From Paracoccus sp. (in: a-proteobacteria) (lineage in GTDB: Bacteria; Pseudomonadota; Alphaproteobacteria; Rhodobacterales; Rhodobacteraceae): a stretch of 64,000 bases of DNA. Location: contig NZ_JAUNTO010000003.1 in assembly GCF_030538655.1 (NCBI RefSeq), forward strand, positions 1 to 64,000, given 5' to 3'. The position numbers and the translations under genes are program-made. Of the stretch, positions 28,448 through 37,725 are shown piece after piece (within the stretch, counting starts at the first letter, position 1; the number at the start of each line of letters is the position of its first letter). The notes under the pieces are model-generated. The model was given only the letters and a program-made list of their open reading frames with translations, ran no database searches and was not told the DNA's origin.

Positions 28448-29830
28448 TTAATGTGTGTGGCTCAGCACCGTTTTCATGACGGTGGCTGATACCGTTTCGG
28501 ATGGCTGAGACACCGCAGCGCCGAACAGCCCGTCATCCAGACGATAGCCCGCCTCACCATGTTCGACAGTATCCAGCCCATCATATTCCGCCTCGGCATC
28601 CACGCGCAGGCCGCGGGTCGCAGTCGCAGTGATTTTCAAGGCGATATAGGTCGTTACGACACAATAGAGCATGGAAAACAGCATGATCGCCAATTGTATC
28701 CCCATTTGCGCCATCATGCTGCGCCCCTCGGGCCAGCCCAGCCCTCCCAGGCTGGGGGCCGCGAAGACCACCGTCAGGATGCCCCCCATGATCCCGGCCA
28801 CGCCATGAACGCCGAACACGTCGAAACTGTCGTCATAGCCGATGCGGCGTTTGACCACCTCGACCGCCCAGACGCAGACTGGCGCGCTCAGAAAACCGAT
28901 GGCGATCGCCCCCGCCGGACCAACAAAGCCGCAAGCCGGAGTGACAGAGACCAGCCCGGCGACCGCACCCGACAACAGCCCAAAGGTTGACGGGCGCTTG
29001 CGATGCAGCCACTCGACCATCATCCAGCCAAGCGCGCCACCCGCGCCGCCAACCATCGTATTCAGCATCACCAGCCCGGAAAAGCCGTTGATCGCCAGCA
29101 CACATCCGCCACAAAAAGCCAGCCAGCCGACCCACAGCATCGCCCCGCCGGTATAGGTCATGGTCATATTGTGCGGTGCCATCATCGTGGTGCCATAGCC
29201 CCGGCGCGGACCGATCATCAGCGCACAGACCAGTGCCGCAAGCCCGCCGTTCAGGTGAACCACGTTACCGCCTGCGAAATCCTGCGGCTCGTATCCAATC
29301 ACCCAGCCCCCGCCCCAAGCCATATGGGCCATCGGCACATAGTTTATCATCAGCCAGATCGCCAGAAATACCAGAACGGCAGAGAACTTCATCCGCTCCA
29401 CGAACCCGCCGACGATCAGAACCGGCGTAATCGCGGCAAACATCAGCATGAACAGCACAAAGACATATTCCGGGATCGTGCCCACAAGACTGTCCTGCGT
29501 GATCCCCGACAGGAACGCCCGGTCCAGCCCGCCGATGAACGCATTCAGCGGTCCGCCATCGGTAAAAGCTAATGAATAGCCCAAGGTCACCCACAGCACA
29601 CACGTCAGCGCGACACTGGCGATGATCTGGGTCATCACGGACAAAACGTTCTTGGATCGTGCCATTCCCGCGTAAAACAGCGCCAGCCCCGGCAGTGTCA
29701 TCAGCATGACAACCAGCGCACAAATGACGACAAATGCGGTATCGGCGGCGCTGAAATCTGTCCGGGCTTCTTGTGCAAGCGCCATATGGGGCGACAGCGC
29801 GGCCCACAGGCAGATTATCTTGAGTTTCAT
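28448..29830 (-). CDS. Ammonium transporter (Amt family)
   Basis: A 460-residue Amt/Mep/Rh channel. A cleavable signal-like N-terminus (LWAALSPHMALAQ) is followed by about eleven membrane helices. The conserved pore histidines appear in NVVHLNGGLAALVCA and FGVHGVAGIMGG. The start at 29830 has GGGGAG 4 bases upstream, and the preceding 55 codons are not family-like. No glnK gene is beside it, unlike the usual glnK-amtB pair. At the end of a methylated-amine cluster it may recapture ammonium or admit methylammonium. Confidence 0.9.
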   Translation of the reverse strand: MKLKIICLWAALSPHMALAQEARTDFSAADTAFVVICALVVMLMTLPGLALFYAGMARSKNVLSVMTQIIASVALTCVLWVTLGYSLAFTDGGPLNAFIGGLDRAFLSGITQDSLVGTIPEYVFVLFMLMFAAITPVLIVGGFVERMKFSAVLVFLAIWLMINYVPMAHMAWGGGWVIGYEPQDFAGGNVVHLNGGLAALVCALMIGPRRGYGTTMMAPHNMTMTYTGGAMLWVGWLAFCGGCVLAINGFSGLVMLNTMVGGAGGALGWMMVEWLHRKRPSTFGLLSGAVAGLVSVTPACGFVGPAGAIAIGFLSAPVCVWAVEVVKRRIGYDDSFDVFGVHGVAGIMGGILTVVFAAPSLGGLGWPEGRSMMAQMGIQLAIMLFSMLYCVVTTYIALKITATATRGLRVDAEAEYDGLDTVEHGEAGYRLDDGLFGAAVSQPSETVSATVMKTVLSHTH

Positions 29831-30399
29831 GGAACTCCCCGTTGCAGCTTGGTTATGGTGCCATGATGGGGGATTCGCAGAACCGATAAAGATTCCCTTT
29901 GGTGAAATAAATAAACCATCAGGAATATTATGGCGTTTGCCGGATTGCTGACCATGCTGCACATTTTCCTGACAGGATTTGCGCAGATCCCGCACTCATC
30001 AAAGCGCGAATCCGGCAGATCGCTGTGGCTGTCACAGGCCCTTGGCCCCCTGCCCCGTCTTCGGGCAGCAATGCGGGCAACTGTCCCCTTGTGCCGCACG
30101 GCTTTCCGACATCGCAACCGCATTTTGCTGACGCCCCCCTCCACCGCAGTTCCTGCGGATGCAAAGCCTTTTCGGGGTATCTCGCCATCGCGCTCCACGG
30201 TGGTTCACACAAATCACCCCCCTTGAAACAGACTGGTTATCAACATGCCCTGTGCCGCAGAACCTTGGGGGACAGGACAGAGTTGGCCCCACACCAGCCG
30301 CGCTATCAGCACCACCCTTGGGATCGCCGCGACCCCGCCCTATATTAGCGCCAACAGTGCCCGCCCCCTCGGGCCAGACGCATGTCATAAGGACCAAAA
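29831..30399. other. Divergent intergenic region amtB-hslO
   Basis: About 570 bases. The 110 bases next to amtB are AT-rich and include GGAATATT near 29922, resembling the motif repeated at the other amine promoters. The middle holds a small hairpin CTGCCC-N7-GGGCAG (30050-30068) without a T run. The hslO promoter lies at 30317-30346. Short open frames here have no protein features. No RNA gene was recognised. Confidence 0.5.
30317..30346 (+). promoter_or_regulatory. Promoter of the hslO operon
   Basis: TTGGGA (30318-30323) and TATATT (30341-30346) have the ideal 17-base spacing. Read instead as CTTGGGA and CCCTATAT, the same sites resemble a heat-shock sigma-32 promoter, which would suit a gene for a redox/heat chaperone. 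The two possibilities overlap. Confidence 0.55.
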
Positions 30400-31401
30400 A
30401 TGAATACGATCAACCAGATCGCCTGGGACGATACCGTCCTGCCCTTTCAGCTTGACCGCCCTGACATCCGTGGCCGCGTGCTGCGGCTGGACGGGGTGCT
30501 GGATCATATCCTCAGCCGCCATGCCTACCCCGCCCCCGTCGCCGCCGCCGTGGCCGAGGTGGCGCTGCTGGCCGCGCTGATCGGCCCCACGATCAAGCTG
30601 CGCTGGAAACTGTCGCTTCAGGTGCGCGGCAAAGGCGCGATCCGCACCATCGCCGCCGATTACTATGCCCCGCAAGCCGAGGGCGAGCCGACGCGCATCC
30701 GCGCATGGGCCAGTTTTGACGAAACCCGGCTGGACACCCGCCCCTTCCTTGACCAGATCGGCGAGGGGTATTTCGCCATCCTCATCGACCAGGGAACAGG
30801 CACCACGCCCTATCAGGGCATCACCCCGCTGGCGGGCGGATCGCTGTCGGCCTGCGCATCGACCTATTTCGCGCAATCCGAACAATTGCCGACCCGGTTC
30901 CAGCTTGCCTTTGGCGAATCGCGCCAGCCCGGTGCAGCCCGCACCTTCCGCGCAGGTGGCATCATGCTGCAAACCCTGCCCGGCCAGCCGATGCCCGCGG
31001 ACGACGGCACCGGCGAGGTGATCCAGGCCGCCGACATCCTGCAAGGAGCCGAATCCGAGGATTGGAACCGCGCCAACATGCTGCTGGACACAGTGGAAAC
31101 GATGGAGCTGATCGGCCCGTCGGTCGCGCCCACCAACCTGCTGCTGCGTCTGTTCCACGAAGAAAGCCCGCGCGTCTTTGACCCGCAGCGGATCGAATTC
31201 GGCTGTTCCTGCAACGAAGACCGGGTGCGCGGCACGCTGTCGATCTACAGCCAGAAGGACATCGCCCATATGACCACGCCCGAAGGCACCGTCACCGCCG
31301 ATTGCCAGTTCTGCGGCGCGCATTACAGCTTTGACCCGCGCAGTCTCGGGTTCGAGGCGACCATCGACGCCCAAGGCAACCCGATCACGGCGCAACCGTG
31401 A
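30400..31401 (+). CDS. hslO: Redox-regulated chaperone Hsp33 (HslO)
   Basis: A 333-residue cytoplasmic holdase activated by oxidation. The zinc-binding redox switch is complete: Cys269 and Cys271 (CSC) and Cys302 and Cys305 (CQFC). The N-terminal domain starts with LPFQLDRPDIRGRVLRL. AAGGA precedes the ATG by about 5 bases. It heads a five-gene operon in which every junction is a four-base stop/start overlap. Confidence 0.95.
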   Translation: MNTINQIAWDDTVLPFQLDRPDIRGRVLRLDGVLDHILSRHAYPAPVAAAVAEVALLAALIGPTIKLRWKLSLQVRGKGAIRTIAADYYAPQAEGEPTRIRAWASFDETRLDTRPFLDQIGEGYFAILIDQGTGTTPYQGITPLAGGSLSACASTYFAQSEQLPTRFQLAFGESRQPGAARTFRAGGIMLQTLPGQPMPADDGTGEVIQAADILQGAESEDWNRANMLLDTVETMELIGPSVAPTNLLLRLFHEESPRVFDPQRIEFGCSCNEDRVRGTLSIYSQKDIAHMTTPEGTVTADCQFCGAHYSFDPRSLGFEATIDAQGNPITAQP

Positions 31402-31991
31402 TCCGGCCATGGTCGCCCGATCTGCTGGACAAGGCCCTGTCGGTGACGGCAGGGCCGACCTCGGATTTTGACCTGAACCCGGACGCACCGCCCCCGCAGG
31501 GCAGCTTGCGTCCGGCGGGGGTGCTGGCGGCGTTTGATGCCCGTAACGGCCGGCTGATCCTGACACAACGCGCCGCGACCATGCGCCACCACCCCGGCCA
31601 GATCGCGCTGCCCGGCGGCAAGGTTGACCCCGGTGACAGCGACGCGGTGGCGGCGGCGCTGCGCGAGGCGGACGAGGAAATCGGCCTGAAGGCCGCGCAA
31701 CTGCGCATCCTTGGCACCCTGCCGCCGCACCGCACCGTGACCGGCTTTGCCGTGACGCCGGTGCTGGCGTTGATCGACGGCGATTTCACCCCTCGGCCCG
31801 AACCCGGCGAGGTGGCCGAAGCGTTCTGGCTGCCCTTCGCCCATGTCACCGACCCGGCGCGCTATCGCGTCGAGGGGCGGCATTGGCGCGGGCAATGGCG
31901 GGCCTATCACGCCGCACCCTTTGGCCCCTATTACCTGTGGGGCGCGACGGCGCGCATCCTGTATGCGCTGGCCCGGCGGATCGTGGCGTGA
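31398..31991 (+). CDS. NUDIX hydrolase (CoA pyrophosphatase type)
   Basis: A 197-residue NUDIX enzyme with the box GGKVDPGDSDAVAAALREADEEIG at about residues 74-97 and the neighbouring QRAATMRHHPGQIALPGG typical of the NudL/CoA diphosphatase branch. It probably cleaves coenzyme A or derivatives to 4'-phosphopantetheine and 3',5'-ADP. It begins with GTG overlapping the hslO stop (GTGA), and its own stop overlaps the next GTG in the same way. Confidence 0.87.
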   Translation: MIRPWSPDLLDKALSVTAGPTSDFDLNPDAPPPQGSLRPAGVLAAFDARNGRLILTQRAATMRHHPGQIALPGGKVDPGDSDAVAAALREADEEIGLKAAQLRILGTLPPHRTVTGFAVTPVLALIDGDFTPRPEPGEVAEAFWLPFAHVTDPARYRVEGRHWRGQWRAYHAAPFGPYYLWGATARILYALARRIVA

Positions 31992-33127
31992 CCCGGATTG
32001 ATGCCGCCTTTCTGCATGACCCCGCGCTGATCGCCGTGCTGGACGTGATCGAGGATGGCGGACACCGCGCGCTGCTGGTCGGCGGCTGTGTGCGTAACGC
32101 GCTGATCGGCGCGGTGGTGGCGGATGTGGACATCGCCACGGATGCACGGCCCACGCGCGTGATCGAACTGGCCACGGCGGCAGGGCTGCGCGTGGTGCCG
32201 ACCGGCATCGACCACGGCACTGTCACCATCGTGTCGGGCGGCACCGGGTTCGAGGTCACGACCTTTCGCCGTGACGTGGAAACCGATGGTCGCCGGGCCG
32301 TGGTCGCCTTTTCCGACCGACTGGAAGATGACGCTGCCCGCCGCGATTTCACCATGAACGCGCTTTACGCCGCGCGTGATGGCCGGGTGATCGACCCGGT
32401 GGACGGGCTGCCCGATCTGGCGGCGCGGCACCTGCGCTTTGTCGGCAAGGCCCGCGCCCGCATTACCGAAGATTACCTGCGTATCCTGCGGCTGTTCCGC
32501 TTTTTGGCGTGGTATGGGCGGGATGTGCACAGCGATGCCATTGCTGCCTGCACCGAATTATCGGCTGGTCTAGAAAAAATTTCTGCCGAACGCATCACCG
32601 CCGAATTGCGCAAGCTGCTGGCCGCCCCCGATCCCGGCCCCGCGATGGCGCTGATGGCGCAAACCGGCGTGCTGCCGCATGTGCTGCCCGGTGCCACCCC
32701 GCAGGCGCTGCCTGCCTTGATCGCGCTGGAAAAGGCCACCGGCACCGCGCCCGACTGGCCGCGCCGCCTTGCCCTGCTGACAACGGGCACCGCCCATCTG
32801 CGCTTGTCGCGGGCCGAGGCAAAGGCGCAGGAAAACCTGACCAAAGCCCGGCATTGGCCGTTGGGAAAGACCGCCTATCACCTTGGCCCCGCTTGGGCGA
32901 CAGACGCGGCGCTGATTGCGGCGGCACGCGGCACGCCCCTGCCCGATGACTGGCGTGCCATCATCGCCAGCGCCGCCCCGCTGCCCATCACTGCCGCCGA
33001 TCTGCTGCCCGATCTGACCGGCCCCGCCCTTGGCCGCGCCCTTGCCACCGCCGAAACCAGATGGATCGCCAGCGGGTTCACCCTTGACCGCCTCGCCCTG
33101 ATCGCCGCCGCAAGGACCGACCGATGA
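31988..33127 (+). CDS. cca: CCA tRNA nucleotidyltransferase / poly(A) polymerase family
   Basis: A 379-residue class II nucleotidyltransferase. The catalytic motif LLVGGCVRNAL...VADVDIATDA lies at about residues 29-53, followed by RRDFTMNALYAARDGRVIDP and the ATP-site ITEDYLRILRLFRF. It adds or repairs CCA at tRNA 3' ends, though some alphaproteobacterial members are poly(A) polymerases. GTG at 31988 overlaps the nudL stop; an earlier in-frame start would lie inside nudL. Confidence 0.9.
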   Translation: MTRIDAAFLHDPALIAVLDVIEDGGHRALLVGGCVRNALIGAVVADVDIATDARPTRVIELATAAGLRVVPTGIDHGTVTIVSGGTGFEVTTFRRDVETDGRRAVVAFSDRLEDDAARRDFTMNALYAARDGRVIDPVDGLPDLAARHLRFVGKARARITEDYLRILRLFRFLAWYGRDVHSDAIAACTELSAGLEKISAERITAELRKLLAAPDPGPAMALMAQTGVLPHVLPGATPQALPALIALEKATGTAPDWPRRLALLTTGTAHLRLSRAEAKAQENLTKARHWPLGKTAYHLGPAWATDAALIAAARGTPLPDDWRAIIASAAPLPITAADLLPDLTGPALGRALATAETRWIASGFTLDRLALIAAARTDR

Positions 33128-34968
33128 CCCTTCATGCCCGCTTTGGCCGCATGGTCGATGCCTTCCGCCCCGCCGAAGGCCCCCCGCCGCACAGCCTGAT
33201 CGCCTTTTTCCGCTGGTGCCTTTCGGGGGCGTGGCGCGGGCTTGGCCTTGCCGCCTTTGCCTCGGCGCTTGGCGGGATCGCGGATGTGCTGTCGGCGTGG
33301 CTGCTGGGCCGGGTCGTCGATGCCGTCGCCCTGACATCCCCCGCGACGTTCTGGGCCGACAGCGGCGCATTGATCGCCCTGTTCGCCGTGTTCTTTTTGC
33401 TGATCCGCCCGGCGATCTTTGGCCTGTCCACTGCGACATCATCCATGATCATCGGCCCCAACATCCTGCCTCTGGTCATGTCGCGGCTGCATCGCTGGAC
33501 GATGGGCCATTCCGTCACCTTCTTTGACAACGACTTCGCCGGGCGGCTGGCGCAAAAACAGATGCAGACCGCCCGCGCCGTCACCGATGTGGCGACCGAT
33601 ATGGTCAACGTGGTTGCCTTTGCGCTGGCCAGCGTCATCGGCTCGGCCGCCTTTATGCTGGGCGTCGATGGCTGGGCGGGCGTGGCGCTGATCCTGTGGC
33701 TGGGCGCCTATCTGGGGCTGATCCGCTTTTTCCTGCCGCGTATCCGGGCCAAATCCGGCGAACGGGCCAGCGCGCGGGCGATGGTGACGGGGCAGGTCGT
33801 CGATACGATCACCAACATCAAGACCGTCAAGCTGTTCGCCCATAACGCGCATGAGGATCGCGCAGCATTAGGCGCCATGGCCGGTTTCCGCGAACGCGCG
33901 CTGGATTTCGGCGTGGTGTCCAGCTGGTTCCGCCTGTCGCTGATGTTTGTCGCGGGCATCCTGCCGGTGATCCTTGTCGGCGGGGCGATCATGCTGTGGC
34001 AGGAGGGGCTGGCGACGCCCGGCGATGTCGCCGCATCCGGCGCGATTGCGATGCGGCTGGCACAGATGACCGGCTGGGTCAGCATGTCGCTGATGGCGAT
34101 GTGGGGCAATATTGGCGAGGTCGAGGACGGGATGCGCACCCTGACCCCGCCCCATGCGCTGACCGATGCGCCGGGCGCGGTGGTGCTGGATCGCGTCCGG
34201 GGGCAGGTCGATTTCAATGACGTCGATTTCGCCTATGGCAAGGGCGTCGGCGGGCTGGACGGGGTGAGCCTGCACATCGCGCCGGGGGAAAAGCTGGGCA
34301 TCGTCGGGGCGTCCGGCGCGGGGAAATCGACGCTGGTCGCCTTGCTGCTGCGGCTTTACGACGTGGAAAAGGGCGCGATCCTGGTCGACGGGCAGGACAT
34401 TCGCGGCGTCACGCAGGAGAGCCTGCGCCGTCAGATCGGCATGGTCACGCAGGAAACGGCGATGTTCAACAGATCCGCCCGCGACAATATCCTCTATGGT
34501 CGCCCCGCCGCGACGCAGGATCAGATCGAGTCCGCCGCCCGCGCCGCCGAGGCGCATGAATTTATCCTGACGCTGCGCGATCACGCGGGCCGCACCGGCT
34601 ATGACGCGCATCTGGGTGAACGGGGGGTGAAACTGTCGGGCGGGCAGCGCCAGCGGATCGCCCTTGCCCGCGCCTTTCTGAAGGACGCGCCGATCCTTGT
34701 GCTGGACGAGGCGACCAGCGCCCTGGACAGCGAGGTAGAATCGCAGATTCAAGAGGCGCTGTCCCGCGCGATGCAGGGCAAGACCGTGCTGGCCATCGCG
34801 CATCGCCTGTCCACCATTGCCGAACTGGACCGCATCATCGTGCTGGATCAGGGCCGGATCGTGGAAAGCGGCACGCATGACGAACTGCTGGCAAAGGCCG
34901 GGCTTTACGCGCGTTACTGGAACCGGCAGTCGGGCGGGTTTCTGGCGGTGGACGAGGCGGCGGAATGA
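33124..34968 (+). CDS. ABC exporter, fused permease-ATPase
   Basis: A 614-residue half-transporter: six-helix ABC1 membrane domain (about 30-330), then the ATPase with Walker A GASGAGKST (about 396-404), signature LSGGQRQRIALARAF (about 505) and Walker B ILVLDEATS (about 525). Such proteins form homodimers and export lipids, peptides or drugs. The substrate here is unknown. It overlaps cca by ATGA and the downstream methyltransferase gene by ATGA, so it is translated as part of the hslO operon. Confidence 0.88.
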   Translation: MTLHARFGRMVDAFRPAEGPPPHSLIAFFRWCLSGAWRGLGLAAFASALGGIADVLSAWLLGRVVDAVALTSPATFWADSGALIALFAVFFLLIRPAIFGLSTATSSMIIGPNILPLVMSRLHRWTMGHSVTFFDNDFAGRLAQKQMQTARAVTDVATDMVNVVAFALASVIGSAAFMLGVDGWAGVALILWLGAYLGLIRFFLPRIRAKSGERASARAMVTGQVVDTITNIKTVKLFAHNAHEDRAALGAMAGFRERALDFGVVSSWFRLSLMFVAGILPVILVGGAIMLWQEGLATPGDVAASGAIAMRLAQMTGWVSMSLMAMWGNIGEVEDGMRTLTPPHALTDAPGAVVLDRVRGQVDFNDVDFAYGKGVGGLDGVSLHIAPGEKLGIVGASGAGKSTLVALLLRLYDVEKGAILVDGQDIRGVTQESLRRQIGMVTQETAMFNRSARDNILYGRPAATQDQIESAARAAEAHEFILTLRDHAGRTGYDAHLGERGVKLSGGQRQRIALARAFLKDAPILVLDEATSALDSEVESQIQEALSRAMQGKTVLAIAHRLSTIAELDRIIVLDQGRIVESGTHDELLAKAGLYARYWNRQSGGFLAVDEAAE

Positions 34969-36191
34969 GTTGGACCATCGAAAGGCTGGGGCGCCGCGGC
35001 GATGGCGTGGCGGTGTCGGGCGATGACCGCGCCCTTGCCCCGCTGACCCTGCCCGGCGAGGTGATCGAGGGGCAGGCCGAGGATGGCCGCATCCCCGCCC
35101 CACGCATCATCACCCCCTCGCCCGACCGGGTGCGCGCGCTCTGCCCGCATTACCGCGCCTGCGGCGGGTGCAGTCTGATGCACGCCAGCGACGGGTTTGT
35201 GGCCGACTGGAAACAGCAGGTCGTGGAAACCGCGCTGGCCGCGCAGGGGATTAGCCGGGCGGTGGATGCCGTCCATACCTCGCCGCCCCGCTCGCGGCGG
35301 CGGGCGGTGCTGTCGGCGCGGCGGACGAAAAAGGGCGCGCTGGTCGGGTTCCATGCGCGGGCCTCGGATGTGATCGTCGATGTCACCGACTGCCATGTGC
35401 TGCACCCCGCCATCATGGCCGCACTGCCGTTGCTGCGGCAGATCGTGGCGGCAGGGGCCTCGCGCTCGGGCGAGGTGTCGATGACCGTCATTCACACACC
35501 AGCCGGGCTGGATGTGACTGTGACGGGCGGCAAGCCTGCCGATGCGGCGCTGACGCAAGAATTGGCCGGGCTGGCGGCGCAGGGTGATCTGGCGCGGCTG
35601 ACATGGGGCGATGTGCCGCTGACCCGCCGCGCGCCCGCCCTGCCGATGGGCCGCGCGCTGGTGGTGCCGCCGCCCGCCGCCTTTTTGCAGGCGACGGCAG
35701 AGGGCGAAGCCGCCCTGCTGGCCGAGGTGCGCGCGGCGATCACCGGAGCCATACGTATCGCCGATCTGTATGCAGGCATCGGCACCTTTGCCCTGCCATT
35801 GGCCGAACAAGCCCAGATTCACGCGGTCGAGGGCTTGTCCGCCCCGCTGGCCGCGCTGGACGCCGGATGGCGCTGCGCGCAGGGGCTGCGCCGAATCACG
35901 ACCGAAACCCGTGATCTGGCGAAACGCCCCTTGCTGCCCGATGAACTGGCGCGCTTTGACGCAATCGTGATCGACCCACCCCGCGCCGGGGCCGAAGCCC
36001 AGATCCGCCAGATCGCCGCCTCGACCATGAAAACAGTCGCCTTTGTCGCCTGCGATCCGGTGAATTTCGCCCGTGACGCGCGGATTTTGGCCGATGCCGG
36101 ATTCGCGATCACCCGCTTAAACGTCATCGACCAGTTCCGCTGGTCGCCGCATGTCGAAATCGCAGCGCATTTTCGCCGAAACTGGAATTGA
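34965..36191 (+). CDS. RlmD/TrmA-family RNA (uracil-C5) methyltransferase
   Basis: A 408-residue class I SAM-dependent RNA methyltransferase of the RumA/RlmD group. An iron-sulfur cluster motif is formed by Cys60, Cys66, Cys69 (CPHYRACGGC) and Cys143 (TDCHVL). SAM binding is seen in IADLYAGIGTFALPLA, the IVIDPPRAGAE motif IV, and the catalytic Cys in VACDPVNFARD. It should make 5-methyluridine in 23S rRNA; the exact site cannot be told from sequence. It is the last gene of the hslO operon. Confidence 0.9.
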   Translation: MSWTIERLGRRGDGVAVSGDDRALAPLTLPGEVIEGQAEDGRIPAPRIITPSPDRVRALCPHYRACGGCSLMHASDGFVADWKQQVVETALAAQGISRAVDAVHTSPPRSRRRAVLSARRTKKGALVGFHARASDVIVDVTDCHVLHPAIMAALPLLRQIVAAGASRSGEVSMTVIHTPAGLDVTVTGGKPADAALTQELAGLAAQGDLARLTWGDVPLTRRAPALPMGRALVVPPPAAFLQATAEGEAALLAEVRAAITGAIRIADLYAGIGTFALPLAEQAQIHAVEGLSAPLAALDAGWRCAQGLRRITTETRDLAKRPLLPDELARFDAIVIDPPRAGAEAQIRQIAASTMKTVAFVACDPVNFARDARILADAGFAITRLNVIDQFRWSPHVEIAAHFRRNWN

Positions 36192-36193
36192 CG

Positions 36194-36208
36194 CTAACCA
36201 TGTGTTAG
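36194..36208. promoter_or_regulatory. CtrA-like box upstream of the L,D-transpeptidase gene
   Basis: CTAA-N7-TTAG, one mismatch in each half from the alphaproteobacterial CtrA consensus TTAA-N7-TTAA, 48 bases before the start of a cell-wall gene. Chance occurrence is quite possible. Confidence 0.25.
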
Positions 36209-36255
36209 GGATTGCTCAGATATAACAGCGCATCAGCGCGATTCCCGAGGCAGTG

Positions 36256-36795
36256 ATGATCCGAGCTATTCGCAATTTCCTTGCGCTTGCCCTGCTGACC
36301 GCTTTGGCGGCCTGTGGCGGTGGCGGCGACAGTTTGTCCTCTACCCCATCCAAGTTCCGCAGCTATGACGGACCGCCGGTCACGCAGATCGTCGTCAACA
36401 AAGGCGCGCGACGAATGCACCTGATCAGCGGCCAGACGGTGCTGAAATCCTACGACATCGAACTGGGCAACCAGCCGGTGGGGGCCAAACGCTTTGAAGG
36501 CGACGGCAAAACCCCCGAAGGCGTGTATTTCATCGACCGCTTTAACCCGCGCAGCAGCTATCACCTGTCGGTCGGGGTCAGCTATCCCAACCCGCAGGAC
36601 ACCGCCTTTGCGCAGTCCATGGGCTTTCGCGCGGGCAGCGACATCTTTATCCACGGTCGCGGGGCCGAAGGCGCAGCCGCCAAAAGCGCCAGCAAGAAAG
36701 ACTGGACCGCCGGCTGCATCGCCGTCGAGGACAGCGAAATCGAAGAAATCTACGCCATGCTGACCACCGGCGTGCCGATCATCATCAACCCCTGA
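36256..36795 (+). CDS. L,D-transpeptidase lipoprotein
   Basis: A 179-residue YkuD-domain protein with a lipoprotein signal (ALLTALAAC, lipid-modified Cys20). The catalytic motif is His133 (FIHGRG) and Cys154 (TAGC). It probably cross-links peptidoglycan or attaches proteins to it in the periplasm. The ATG at 36256 is 5 bases after GAGG; a GTG one codon earlier is too close. The spacing between His and Cys is somewhat long. A second L,D-transpeptidase lies 1 kb downstream. Confidence 0.87.
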   Translation: MIRAIRNFLALALLTALAACGGGGDSLSSTPSKFRSYDGPPVTQIVVNKGARRMHLISGQTVLKSYDIELGNQPVGAKRFEGDGKTPEGVYFIDRFNPRSSYHLSVGVSYPNPQDTAFAQSMGFRAGSDIFIHGRGAEGAAAKSASKKDWTAGCIAVEDSEIEEIYAMLTTGVPIIINP

Positions 36796-36830
36796 TCGCC
36801 ACTGCGCGCCGCAAGCGTCGTAATGAAACA

Positions 36831-36854
36831 GGCCCCGGAATCATCTCCGGGGCC
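36831..36854 (+). terminator. Hairpin terminator after the lipoprotein gene
   Basis: A 9-bp stem GGCCCCGGA/TCCGGGGCC with an ATCATC loop, 35 bases after the stop. The T tail is weak (TTGTC). Confidence 0.6.
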
Positions 36855-36937
36855 TTGTCATATCCGCTTGCTGTTTGCCCCAGGACGCCGGGGACGGGTG
36901 CCGGAATAGCGCAAGGGGGCGTCCTATCCCGCGACGA

Positions 36938-37492
36938 TCAGCGTCCGGTCAACAGCGTCCACCAGATCTTGCGCGTGTCTTCCTGATACCAGGCAAAGCC
37001 AAGCTGGGTCGCCGTCGGGTCCATGATGATGTCGCGCGTGTCGCGCACCTGCATCCACGCGTTCAGCGTCTGCATATCGTTTTCATAGGATTCCGAAATA
37101 TTCTCGCCCAGCACATGCCCGTAAAAGCCCTGCCGCTGCGCCCGCTCTGACGGGGACGATCCGTCCGATCCCCAGTGCCAGGCCCGATTCTGCCCGGCCA
37201 TATCACGCGAGTGCACCGCAGCCGCCGAAGACAATTGCGGCGACAGCATCAGCGGCGCCAATCCGCTGCCCGCACGCAGGCTGTTGACCTGCGCCAGAAC
37301 ACGGCCCGGAATCTGCTGCCCCTCGGCCTGGGTGATGGTATAGGCGACCGGCGCAGCCCCGGTATCGGGCGCGATAACCCCGGATTCCGGTGCGGCGGCA
37401 CCTCCTCCGGCCCAAGGCGGCACCTGTAACTGGGTGTTACACCCCGACAGTGCCAGCATGGCCAGAACGGCAATGGCCTGAACATTGCGCAT
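36938..37492 (-). CDS. CAP/SCP-domain lipoprotein
   Basis: A 184-residue protein with a lipoprotein signal (LAMLALSGC, Cys18) and a CAP (SCP/PR1) domain: VNSLRAGSGLAPL, SAAAVHSRDMA, WHWGSDG, GENIS and LNAWMQV. Bacterial CAP proteins are exported and of mostly unknown function. The start at 37492 has GAGGG about 6 bases upstream. It is convergent with the first L,D-transpeptidase and divergent from the second, so a wall-related role is plausible. Confidence 0.85.
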   Translation of the reverse strand: MRNVQAIAVLAMLALSGCNTQLQVPPWAGGGAAAPESGVIAPDTGAAPVAYTITQAEGQQIPGRVLAQVNSLRAGSGLAPLMLSPQLSSAAAVHSRDMAGQNRAWHWGSDGSSPSERAQRQGFYGHVLGENISESYENDMQTLNAWMQVRDTRDIIMDPTATQLGFAWYQEDTRKIWWTLLTGR

Positions 37493-37725
37493 GACATTCC
37501 CTCGTCCACTCGATTTTGTTTTTCCGCCCATTATCCGGGACGCCGGGCGCAATCAAACCCAAGAATACGTGATGCCGCAGGAATGTCACACCCCGGATCA
37601 ATGACATCCGTTTGATTTGATGCGGCAAAGACTCGGCGCCTATCTTCCGGCAATATACCTCCGGCAGAATCGAGCAGCCGGACCCGGCACAAGACCGGGC
37701 AGGCGCAGAACAAAGGACAACACCG

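Noticed and set aside
30050..30068. tRNA or small RNA in the amtB-hslO gap
   Set aside because: Only one short hairpin; no cloverleaf, TPsiC-like sequence or terminator T run.
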